Shown here: positions 1 to 6,960 of the stretch, piece after piece
How positions within the stretch are numbered: the first letter of the stretch is position 1
How the letters are laid out: each line of letters starts with the position of its first letter
Assembly: GCA_046351415.1 (NCBI GenBank)
Contig: JAXLYO010000011.1
Span: 62,001-126,000, forward strand
Direction of reading: 5' to 3'
Source: JABFRG01 sp046351415
GTDB lineage: Bacteria; Myxococcota_A; Polyangia; Polyangiales; Polyangiaceae
DNA length: 64,000 bases
Program-made: the position numbers and the translations under genes
The notes under the pieces: model-generated
Told to the model about the DNA's origin: nothing
The model's input: only the letters and a program-made list of their open reading frames with translations
Database searches by the model: none

Positions 1-360
1 GGCATTCAGTACCGGACGGCGGGCGCGCATGCGTTCGTCTTGGGGCCTCGCGGTGGCGTGCATTTCCCTGGAAAGTACACGGGTACGTCTGCGTTCGGCA
101 CGCTGGGACTCGAGCTCGGATATCGAGGAAATTTCCTCGCGCCGAGTGAGACCCAAGCTGGCCTACTCGCAACCGTCACCCCTTCGGTGGGCATCGGCAT
201 TGGGCGTTCGACGGCCTTGCTGGTTCCCTTCGCCGTTGGCGGCTTCTTGCGCTTCGGTGCACTCGAATTCCAGCTGACCGTCGCTGCGGGGATGGGCTTG
301 GCACCCGGGGGGCCGGGTCCCTTTGGTGCTGCGACGCTACTCGGTGGCTACGTGTTCTAG
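1..360 (+). CDS. C-terminal part of a probable outer-membrane or secreted protein
   Basis: An open frame enters from before the window (it reads G-I-Q-Y-R-T from base 1) and stops at 358-360. The visible 119 residues are rich in Gly, Ala and alternating hydrophobic residues and end in GGYVF. A terminal aromatic residue like this is common in outer-membrane beta-barrels. No catalytic motif is visible. The N-terminus, and any signal peptide, lie outside the window. The dispersed repeat element begins directly after its stop codon. Barrel character is an inference from composition only. Confidence 0.6.
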   Translation, partial: GIQYRTAGAHAFVLGPRGGVHFPGKYTGTSAFGTLGLELGYRGNFLAPSETQAGLLATVTPSVGIGIGRSTALLVPFAVGGFLRFGALEFQLTVAAGMGLAPGGPGPFGAATLLGGYVF

Positions 361-630
361 ACCTAGTTCATCGAGCATTGACCACCCCACGCTCTCGGCA
401 GAATCCAGCGGAGGCGCGGGGCGCGGCGAAGTGAGAGCGAACGCAAAAATCCCCGGCCAGCAGCCGCCGACTCGGCCGCCTCGTCGGGAGGCGTCCAGAC
501 ATGCGGCCGGGGATTTTGTGCGGAGAGGAAACGAAGCCGTGACCCCGCGACCCGCGGGTCTTCCGCACATATCCACAGCTATGCAACGCCTTCTGAATTC
601 CGATCGAGCGACGACGAAGTCGGTCTAAGT
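359..630. repeat. Dispersed hairpin element, copy A
   Basis: This fills most of the 366-base gap between the first two genes. It matches, in reverse orientation, the blocks at about 9,660-9,830 and 51,634-51,903. The core is a 13-bp stem (446-458 paired with 505-517, AAAATCCCCGGCC with its complement) enclosing a GC-rich apical region almost identical in all copies. Copies A and C also match over the outer parts (starting near the CCTAGTTCATCG block at 361 and ending near GACGAAGTCGGTCTA at 614-628). No open frame is conserved among the copies. The function is unknown; it could be a structured RNA, a non-autonomous mobile repeat or a REP-like element. Confidence 0.85.
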
Positions 631-726
631 AGGAGCTAGCCGCCAAGAGGTCCTTCACGACGCCAGTCCCCCCCTCCCTCTCTTGCATTCGTCTGCGAAC
701 TGCCACACGCTGAGCACGCACTCCCC

Positions 727-1134
727 ATGTCTCTCGAACCCGTCATTCGTGCAAGCGCTGCCCATCAGATCAATCTCCACCGCTTGACGGGGGGCATCAT
801 GTTCGCCCTCGGGCTCATGTTCTCGCCCGCGATCTTCATCGAGGGCAAAGAAGACGAACCGGTGGCGCGCATCGTTTGCGCCATCGGAGGGGTTCTGCTT
901 CTCATCGCGAGCGTTGTCTACATGCGCATGAAAGCTGCGAGCGTGCGGCGACTCGTGGAGCTCCTAATCCACCATCGCGATCAGCTGCGCTCGCCCGTTC
1001 TCATCGTACGTCGTCGCGGCGGCAGGATCGTGGGCTACGGCATCTCCGTGCGCGACCGCGAGAACCGCCACTACATGATGCAGGTCTCCGCGGAGCAGGA
1101 TGCCCGGGCGATGCTCGCAAACCTCCACCCCTGA
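727..1134 (+). CDS. Small membrane protein with two predicted transmembrane segments
   Basis: This 135-residue protein has two hydrophobic stretches at about residues 23-40 and 46-66, followed by a basic cytoplasmic-looking domain with RRRGGRIVGYGISVRDREN. That segment could form a small beta-rich fold. No family is recognised. It stands alone on the plus strand, converging with the DsbA-type gene whose stop lies 6 bp away. The start at ATG 727 directly precedes MSLEPV; no strong ribosome binding site is evident. Confidence 0.7.
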   Translation: MSLEPVIRASAAHQINLHRLTGGIMFALGLMFSPAIFIEGKEDEPVARIVCAIGGVLLLIASVVYMRMKAASVRRLVELLIHHRDQLRSPVLIVRRRGGRIVGYGISVRDRENRHYMMQVSAEQDARAMLANLHP

Positions 1135-1140
1135 ACTCGC

Positions 1141-2451
1141 CTACTTTCCCTTGTCGGCCTTGTCGCGAAGCGCCCGTTCCACCCGCTTCTCGAAACGACG
1201 ATACGTCTCGGCGCCGACGATCAGGTAGTCGCCAATGGCAAACGCCGGCGCGCTGTCGAGCTTCGCCTCTTTTGCGGCTTCGATGTCGGCATCGATGAGT
1301 GCAGCGTGCTTGTGCTTCGCCATTGCGGCGTTGAAAGCGGGGACGTTCAAGGAGAGTTTCTGCGCGTAGCCAGCGAGCGACTTTTCGCTGTAGCCGTTCG
1401 GCAAGTCCTGGGCGTCGTAGAGGAGCGCTTGCATCCGTGCGAAAGCAGCGTCGCCTCCCTGGGCGTGCGCTTCGCGAGCAGCTTCGGCTGCGACGCGCGC
1501 GTGCTTGTGGATCGAGAGCGGACTGTCGCGCCACACGATGCGGATCTTGCCTTTGAACTGCGCGAGGAGCTTCTCGATGTTGTCCTCGGCCAAGCGGCAG
1601 AAGGGGCACTCGAGATCGGAGAACTGCTGGATGACGAGCGGCGCGTCTTTGGCCCCACGCGAGGGGGCGTGGAGAGGAGGCGCGCCGACCTCGATCTTTT
1701 GCCATGGTGAAGGGGGCTTTGCGCTCTCTTGGAGCTTTGCGTAGAGCTCGCTCCGTTTCGTGCCTTTGGCGACGAGCGTCCGCGCCTTCTGGAGCTCTTC
1801 CTCGATGATCGTCACGAAGTATTCGACGGGCCGGGCGCCAGCGACCCTCCGCCCATTGATGAAAAAGTGCGGCGTGCCCTCGACCTCGAGTCCTTCGGCG
1901 AGGTCGTCGTCTTGGTCGAGCTCGGACTTGAACTGCGTGCCCACGGCGAGGTCCCGCGCGAGCGCCTCGTTTACGCCGAGTTTCTCTGCAAGCTGCAGAT
2001 AAATCTCGTCGGTGAAGTCGCCGCGAAGACCCGTGATGGTGGCGTGTGCGTCCCAGAACCCTTGTTCACCCTTTGCTTTGCGCGCAGTGAGGGCGACGCG
2101 CGCGAGCGGCAACGCATAGGCGTGCATCGACATGGGCGCGTTCTTCCAAACGACGCGGACATCGTTCGGATAGCGTGCGAGGAGCTCTTTGATCGTCGGT
2201 GCGACACGCCTGCAGAAGGGGCATTCGAAGTCCGCAAACTCGACGATCGTCACGAGCGCATCGGCCGGACCGAGCGTGGGGCTTTGCCCGAGCGGCACGC
2301 GGAATCGCTTGCCGTCGTCTTCGGGCGGTTCCGTCGGCGGGGCGAGCTGTGCTCCGGATCGCGAGGGCTTCTTCGAGTCGGGCGCACTCTGCGCGCCGCC
2401 ACATGCGAGGAGACTCAGCAGAACCAGCGTGCCGAGGCGCGATCGCATCAT
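1141..2451 (-). CDS. Two-domain DsbA-like thioredoxin lipoprotein
   Basis: Predicted periplasmic thiol-disulfide protein of 436 residues. The N-terminus MMRSRLGTLVLLSLLACGG is a lipoprotein signal ending in a lipobox. Two DsbA/thioredoxin domains follow, each introduced by a P-rich linker: the first has FADFECPFCRR with a cis-Pro segment EGTPHFFING, the second FSDLECPFCRL with SAPAFAIGDY. CPFC is the redox-active CXXC. The chosen ATG at 2451 overlaps the stop of the upstream gene as ATGA, indicating translational coupling; the frame stays open further upstream but lies inside that gene. Family knowledge: such proteins oxidise, reduce or isomerise disulfides of exported proteins. Whether this one is an oxidase or a reductase cannot be told from the sequence. 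Confidence 0.88.
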   Translation of the reverse strand: MMRSRLGTLVLLSLLACGGAQSAPDSKKPSRSGAQLAPPTEPPEDDGKRFRVPLGQSPTLGPADALVTIVEFADFECPFCRRVAPTIKELLARYPNDVRVVWKNAPMSMHAYALPLARVALTARKAKGEQGFWDAHATITGLRGDFTDEIYLQLAEKLGVNEALARDLAVGTQFKSELDQDDDLAEGLEVEGTPHFFINGRRVAGARPVEYFVTIIEEELQKARTLVAKGTKRSELYAKLQESAKPPSPWQKIEVGAPPLHAPSRGAKDAPLVIQQFSDLECPFCRLAEDNIEKLLAQFKGKIRIVWRDSPLSIHKHARVAAEAAREAHAQGGDAAFARMQALLYDAQDLPNGYSEKSLAGYAQKLSLNVPAFNAAMAKHKHAALIDADIEAAKEAKLDSAPAFAIGDYLIVGAETYRRFEKRVERALRDKADKGK

Positions 2452-3809
2452 GGAGCGAGGTTCACTTTCGGTTGAACCGCGCCGCCTTGGACGCCGAGAC
2501 CGCCGCTCTTCGCCTTCTGCAGCTCCTCGTCGATGATCGTCTTGAAGCGCTCCAATGGCTGTGCGCCCGTCAGAAAGCGACCATTCACGAATGTCGCTGG
2601 CGTCCCCCGTGCCTCGAGTTTGTCTGCGAGAGCCTTGTCTGCATCGATGACGCTCTTCCACTTCTCGGTGCGTACTGCGGCCATCGTTTTCTGCACATCG
2701 AGGCCGAGCTGCTTCGCGAAACCCTCGAGTGTTTGCTCCGAGAGGTTCTGCTGCTCGCCGAACAAGAGATCGTGCGCCGCCCAGAACGTCTGATCACCCT
2801 TCTGCGAGCGGGCCTCCATGGCGAAGTTCGCGGCCGGCACGGCGTTCTTGTGGAAGGGGAGGGGGTTATTCTTCCATACGAAGCGGATGCTCGTCCCGTA
2901 GGTCTTTCGGAGCTCCTCGAAGGTGCTCTCGATACGCTTGCAGAACGGGCACTGGAAGTCCGAGAAGACGACGAGGGTGACCGGTGCCTTCGGGTTGCCG
3001 AGGACGGGGCTCGTGCCGACGGGAACATCGTGCACGGTCGTCGTGTCGGGAGCTTTGTAGGTATCGGTGTTCGCACCGACCGAAGGGGGAGGCTCGGCGC
3101 GCTTGTTGCGCGTCGACATCGTGACGTAGATACGGTCGCGCGGCGTCCCGGCGCGGCGCTCGTTCTCCGCTTTCGTGAGCTCTTCGTCGATGACGGTCTT
3201 CCACTTCTCGAAGGGCTGCGCGCCGCTGACCTTCACGCCGTTGATGAACGCACACGGCGTTCCCGAAACGCCTGCGGCCTTCGCCTCGTCGTGGTCGACA
3301 TCGACCTTGCTCGCCCACTTGTGGGACGCCAAGTTCGCTTTGAAGCCCGCGATGTCGCGCACGCCGACATCTTTCGCCCAGAGGATGAGGTTCTCGTCCG
3401 TGAGCGACTGCTGGTTCTTGAACGCGTAGTCATGGAATTTCCAGAACGCTGCGGACCCTTTCAGTTCCATCACGCCGGCGCCTGCCTCGGCCGCAGGCTT
3501 CGCTCGGTTGTGGAACGAGAGCGGCTCGTTCTTCCAGATGATGCGGAGATCCTTTGGCAGGTACGTGCTCTTGATTTGTTCGAGCGTTGGCACGAGGCGC
3601 CCGCAGAAGGGGCACTGGAAGTCGGAGTAGAGGACGAGCGTCACCGGCGCGCTTCGGTCGCCCCACATCGGGTCTTTGCTCGTGACGGGAATGGGCGACT
3701 GGGAATCACTCCAGCTCCGGGGTTTGCAACTCGTGCCGAATACCGTGAAGATACACAGAACGAGGAGCCCAACGAAGCGCGCGAAGGAGGAGCGTCCGGG
3801 ATGCTGCAT
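2448..3809 (-). CDS. Two-domain DsbA-like thioredoxin lipoprotein
   Basis: This predicted lipoprotein has about 453 residues (MQHPGRSSFARF start, lipobox FGTSC; an ATG six codons earlier at 3827 is also possible). Two DsbA-like domains carry YSDFQCPFCGR and FSDFQCPFCKR, with cis-Pro segments SGTPCAFING and RGTPATFVNG. The leading linker SPIPVTSKDPMWGDRSAPVT is nearly the same as in the three-domain protein at 6,961-8,973, so the two arose by duplication. It is first in a two-gene operon and is coupled to the next DsbA-type gene through an ATGA overlap at 2448-2451. Likely role: periplasmic disulfide exchange. Confidence 0.88.
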   Translation of the reverse strand: MQHPGRSSFARFVGLLVLCIFTVFGTSCKPRSWSDSQSPIPVTSKDPMWGDRSAPVTLVLYSDFQCPFCGRLVPTLEQIKSTYLPKDLRIIWKNEPLSFHNRAKPAAEAGAGVMELKGSAAFWKFHDYAFKNQQSLTDENLILWAKDVGVRDIAGFKANLASHKWASKVDVDHDEAKAAGVSGTPCAFINGVKVSGAQPFEKWKTVIDEELTKAENERRAGTPRDRIYVTMSTRNKRAEPPPSVGANTDTYKAPDTTTVHDVPVGTSPVLGNPKAPVTLVVFSDFQCPFCKRIESTFEELRKTYGTSIRFVWKNNPLPFHKNAVPAANFAMEARSQKGDQTFWAAHDLLFGEQQNLSEQTLEGFAKQLGLDVQKTMAAVRTEKWKSVIDADKALADKLEARGTPATFVNGRFLTGAQPLERFKTIIDEELQKAKSGGLGVQGGAVQPKVNLAP

Positions 3810-3839
3810 GGGCCCGTTGTAGCGCAAAATGGGGCGACG

Positions 3840-4877
3840 CTACTTTCGAATGCGTTTTTGTGCTGCCACGATGTCGATGGCATGGAGCTTCGGGCAGGCG
3901 CTCTCGAGCGACGCTCGTTGGCTTTCGTTCAAGTTCCAAACGAACAGTCGTCGAAGATGGCACGGTTCGCCGCGCACGGGCTCCGGTGGGGACCAGTAGT
4001 CGAACGACTGGCGCAAGAGACCGCACGCATGCGGCACATCCAGCACGGTGCTTCCGGCGTTCTCCGCGTCGAGCATGTCCAAGTGCAAAAGCGACGGGCG
4101 AGCACAAAGGTCCAAGAGCGCGGCAGGGTCTTGATTGGTGGCTGCCGGGCCTCGCACGGTCAAGTACCGGAGTTCACGAAACGCTCGAAATTCCTGCCAT
4201 GACGCGGGCTGCTCGAGCCCGACGGCAATGCCGCGTACGCGTGCGAGGAACGTGGGCGCCGCGCCACGGAGGACACGAAGGTCTTCTTCGCCGCTGCACG
4301 TTCGGTAGTTGTTCCTCCTCGGTTGGGGGCAGAGCGAGAGGTAGAGGCTTCCCGCGCCGAGGCTCTCCAAGCAACGAAGGTGTTCGGGCGCGAGGCCCTG
4401 CTCGATGGTCAGCAGGAGGCGCCGGAGCTTCTTTCGGCGAAGCAGGTCGCCGAGGTTCGCGTTGCAGAATTCCTCGCCCGTTCCGATGATGGGCTTGTCT
4501 TCGAGCTTGCCCTTGCTCCGCACGATGAGCTCTAGGAACTCCGGACGGTCTCCGAGGCCCGAGTAACGGAGCCGCAGATAGTCCTCCGGCGGCCTCGTCA
4601 TGCTCGTCACGCCCGGGGGAAATTCACGACGTCGTTCCCAACCCACGGCGGAGTCCCACTCGAGCTCCTCTCCATCTTCGGAGGGTTCCGGCGCGCTTCG
4701 ATTGTCTGGTTCTACCCGAGGCTGCGTCGCCGATACCGAAGGGGAGACGTTCGTGCCTTGCGCACTCTGCGGAGCGGAGGGACTCGACGCGCATGCGCCG
4801 AGTGAAAGCAGTACGATTGCGGATAGAATGGCGGTGGCGCATCGTGCGGACGATGAAGTGCGCGCGCATTGTCTCAT
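3840..4877 (-). CDS. Lipoprotein with leucine-rich-repeat-like body
   Basis: About 345 residues from the ATG at 4877 (MRQCARTSSS); an ATG at 4889 is an alternative, and the frame stays open to 5024. The signal ends in LSLGAC, a lipobox, followed by a Ser/Pro-rich linker. The remainder contains repeated Leu-rich segments such as LRRLLLTIEQGL, HLRCLESLG, LRYLTVRG and LLHLDMLD that resemble an irregular leucine-rich repeat solenoid. No enzyme motif is visible. It lies just downstream of the ATP-grasp gene on the same strand (about 70 bp), so co-transcription with the graspetide locus is possible but unproven. Confidence 0.65.
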   Translation of the reverse strand: MRQCARTSSSARCATAILSAIVLLSLGACASSPSAPQSAQGTNVSPSVSATQPRVEPDNRSAPEPSEDGEELEWDSAVGWERRREFPPGVTSMTRPPEDYLRLRYSGLGDRPEFLELIVRSKGKLEDKPIIGTGEEFCNANLGDLLRRKKLRRLLLTIEQGLAPEHLRCLESLGAGSLYLSLCPQPRRNNYRTCSGEEDLRVLRGAAPTFLARVRGIAVGLEQPASWQEFRAFRELRYLTVRGPAATNQDPAALLDLCARPSLLHLDMLDAENAGSTVLDVPHACGLLRQSFDYWSPPEPVRGEPCHLRRLFVWNLNESQRASLESACPKLHAIDIVAAQKRIRK

Positions 4878-4945
4878 TCCACGCAGCATGATGGGCGTGC
4901 AGACGTGTGTCACGACGAATCGTCGCGCGACGGAGAGCCGCAGCG

Positions 4946-6088
4946 CTACGCGGTGCCGAGCCTCAGCTTGAGGTACTCCGCTATTTCCTGTGCCGTGTCG
5001 ATTCCGACGAAGGGAAGAAACCACGCCGACGAGCCTGGACGGTTGGCCTCGATGAAGTAGAAGCGACCGTCCTTTCCTTTGATGAGGTCGACACAGGCCC
5101 AGCGGAGGTCGACGCCCCGAAGGAACGTCAAGATGGCCTCCGATACGCTCGGCGGAAGGTCCATCCGTGACCAGGGGACATTCGCGTTGTCATAGACGCG
5201 CCAATCCATGCGTGCGCGTTCGGAGGCCGAGGAGTCGATCTTGCAGGCAAGGATTCGCTCGCCGACCACGAGGGCACGAACCTCGTATTCCTTGTCGACG
5301 AAGGCCTGGAAACTACAGGGCGCGCGCTCCAGCGACTCCAGTGTCCCTTCCAAGTCTTCCGGTTCGATGAGGCGCGGGGGAATGCCATTTCCCGCGACCG
5401 TGAATTCTCGAAAGAGCACTTTGCCGGGGTGCTTCTTTGCGAAGGCCCGAAGCACCTCGGGGTCGTTCGTACAAATCGTGTCTGGCACGTCGAGGCCAGC
5501 GCGCTTCGCCGCGATGAGCTCAGCGAGCTTGTTCTGCCATTCCGGGCTTCCATTGAACGGATGCGACGGAAGCCAGACGACGTCGTCGCGAAGGAGGCCG
5601 CGCAAGTCGCGCAGGACTTGTCGCCATCGCTCGAAAAAGATCGCTTCGTCGTTCAGCTCGGTGGCTGGTGCGACGCGCCAAGGAAAAGGGGGCGTCCAGA
5701 TGACGGCCGCGACGTCGTGCAAGCGCAGAACGGCATCTCCCGCACGAATCGTTGCGCTCTCATGCGCCAGGACGTCGATCGAAATGGATCCCAGGTCCGG
5801 CAGGTCGTCGAAATCGAGGAAGAAGTACTTGAGACCCGCTTTCGGCAGGTGCTCGAGCAGGTGCTTGTTCAGAACGCCCGTGCTGAAAACGAGTACGACG
5901 TTCTGTCGCTCCGCGGAGGGTTCGTAGTTCGTCTGGACCGAGACCTCGACCGGCTCGTCGGGCTCGTCGAAGCGCGCCGCTTCTACGGGGTCGTGCGGCG
6001 TCCATGTCCATTCGGCGACGGGGACCGCAGTCGCTCGCATCGCAGGGTCGACATGGAAGAAGCGGCGGCCAAATATCTCGATGCTCAA
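4946..6088 (-). CDS. MvdC/MvdD-family ATP-grasp peptide ligase (graspetide maturase)
   Basis: 380 residues. It is recognised as an ATP-grasp enzyme of the microviridin/graspetide group by the pre-ATP-grasp region (VVLVFSTGVLNKHLLEH ... YFFLDFDDLPD), the central LFREFTVAGNGIPPR, and the C-terminal FYFIEANRPGSSAWF, which matches the family's E-x-N metal/ATP site. These enzymes join Ser/Thr or Lys side chains to Asp/Glu in a precursor peptide, giving omega-ester or omega-amide macrocycles. A Ser/Ala-poor N-terminal extension of about 60 residues precedes the usual domain start. The TTG at 6088 follows a GAGG-like site; ATG 6040 is an alternative. The gene for a 76-residue candidate substrate lies 74 bp upstream on the same strand. 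Confidence 0.8.
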   Translation of the reverse strand: MSIEIFGRRFFHVDPAMRATAVPVAEWTWTPHDPVEAARFDEPDEPVEVSVQTNYEPSAERQNVVLVFSTGVLNKHLLEHLPKAGLKYFFLDFDDLPDLGSISIDVLAHESATIRAGDAVLRLHDVAAVIWTPPFPWRVAPATELNDEAIFFERWRQVLRDLRGLLRDDVVWLPSHPFNGSPEWQNKLAELIAAKRAGLDVPDTICTNDPEVLRAFAKKHPGKVLFREFTVAGNGIPPRLIEPEDLEGTLESLERAPCSFQAFVDKEYEVRALVVGERILACKIDSSASERARMDWRVYDNANVPWSRMDLPPSVSEAILTFLRGVDLRWACVDLIKGKDGRFYFIEANRPGSSAWFLPFVGIDTAQEIAEYLKLRLGTA

Positions 6089-6117
6089 GGGGACCTCGGA
6101 GTACTCACGATGAGAGA

Positions 6118-6147
6118 AAGGTCTCCCGCGAGAGTGCGAGAGACCTT
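6118..6147 (-). promoter_or_regulatory. Stem-loop between graspetide precursor and ligase genes
   Basis: An 8-bp perfect inverted repeat (AAGGTCTC at 6118-6125, GAGACCTT at 6140-6147) with a 14-base loop lies in the 74-bp gap between the peptide and ligase genes. There is no U-tract. In RiPP operons a hairpin here often reduces read-through or stabilises the upstream message, so that more peptide than enzyme is made. That role is inferred. Confidence 0.45.
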
Positions 6148-6162
6148 CGTCTCGGTTCTGAC

Positions 6163-6393
6163 TCAGGCGCCCAGCGTGATGCCGGTGGCCTTGTTGCCAG
6201 ACTGATCGGTGTACGTCGTGAGCTTGCCCGAGTTGGAGCCGTTGCCGTACTGGTCGAGCGATCCCTTTGCAGCGGCTGCACCGGCCTTGAGCGAAGCCAT
6301 CGTGGTCACCTTGAGCTTCTTCACGGCCTTGGTCTTGGTGATGCCTTCGTCTTGGGTCGCAACAGTAGAATCGTGTTCGAGGTGCAGGGACAT
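6163..6393 (-). CDS. Candidate graspetide precursor peptide
   Basis: 76 residues starting at ATG 6393, preceded by a purine-rich AAGAAAGAGAG site. The N-terminal half (MSLHLEHDSTV ... KTKAVKKLKVTT) is charged and leader-like. The C-terminal part is small-residue rich and contains two DQ-x-GN units (DQYGN and DQSGN) flanking a Lys/Thr/Tyr/Thr block (GKLTTYTD). Ser, Thr and Lys donors stand next to Asp acceptors, as expected for a graspetide core. It lacks cysteines and does not show the microviridin TxKxPSD core or the plesiocin TTxxxxEE pattern. Assignment rests on its size, composition and position immediately before the ATP-grasp gene on the same strand. Confidence 0.65.
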   Translation of the reverse strand: MSLHLEHDSTVATQDEGITKTKAVKKLKVTTMASLKAGAAAAKGSLDQYGNGSNSGKLTTYTDQSGNKATGITLGA

Positions 6394-6753
6394 GGGATCA
6401 ACTCTCTTTCTTGTGGCCGCGGCAGACGCGATCGCTGCTTTCGCAGAACCCCGATCGCGCCTGGAAAAGGCCACGTGTTTCACGGCGTTTCTGAGCGCGT
6501 ATCGCTCATCCGCCGTGTTTCTCCTTGATTGCAGACGTCGTGCCACGTCAGAAATTTGTCGATTTCGCGGAAATTGCGAGGGTTCGGCCTCGGCGTTTCC
6601 ATGCGCATTGGCGGGCCGGTCCTCGTCTCGCACGAAAGTGTCGCGCACGGCACAACAACGGTATCTCGCGCATCGACAACGCGCGTTCGTATGTAAAATG
6701 CACGTAATCAAACGCGCTCGACCCAGAGATGCGGTGGCCGTCTTTGCTCCATG
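6394..6753. other. Gene-free region upstream of graspetide precursor
   Basis: About 360 bases between the precursor start and the terminator of the three-domain DsbA gene. Open frames crossing it are shadows without a plausible protein. It probably carries the minus-strand promoter of the peptide operon, but no confident -10/-35 pair was found. Confidence 0.4.
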
Positions 6754-6784
6754 AAAAAAGCCCGGCTCCTTTCGGAACCGGGCT
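6754..6784 (-). terminator. Intrinsic terminator of the three-domain DsbA-like gene
   Basis: Read on the minus strand, an 11-position stem (one mismatch) with GAAA loop is followed by six T. Arms are at 6774-6784 and 6759-6769, the loop at 6770-6773 and the T-run at 6759-6754. It lies about 175 bp beyond the stop codon of the gene at 6,961-8,973, after the five 32-bp repeats, so those repeats are transcribed in the 3' untranslated region. Confidence 0.85.
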
Positions 6785-6785
6785 G

Positions 6786-6945
6786 TCTGGCGTTTCGCTA
6801 TCGCTACATTTACGCAGTCTAGCGTTTCGCTATCGCTACATTTACGCAGTCTAGCGTTTCGCTATCGCTACATTTACGCAGTCTAGCGTTTCGCTATCGC
6901 TACATTTACGCAGTCTAGCGTTTCGCTATCGCTGCATTTACGCAG
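6786..6945. repeat. Five tandem copies of a 32-bp repeat
   Basis: Units start at 6786, 6818, 6850, 6882 and 6914. Three units are identical; the first differs by one base near its start (TCTGG for TCTAG) and the fifth by one base (GCTGC for GCTAC). Each unit contains AGCG-TTT-CGCT, a mini inverted repeat. 32 is not a multiple of 3 and the array lies outside any gene, between a stop codon and its terminator. There are no spacers, so it is not a CRISPR array. Confidence 0.95.
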
Positions 6946-6960
6946 CGTCAGCTTTTCGCA

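Noticed and set aside
2199..4202. 667-codon plus-strand frame over the two DsbA-type genes
   Set aside because: Antisense shadow; both DsbA-type genes have signal peptides, CXXC sites and a coupled start.
6786..6945. CRISPR array
   Set aside because: The 32-bp units are directly adjacent with no spacers, and no cas gene is present.
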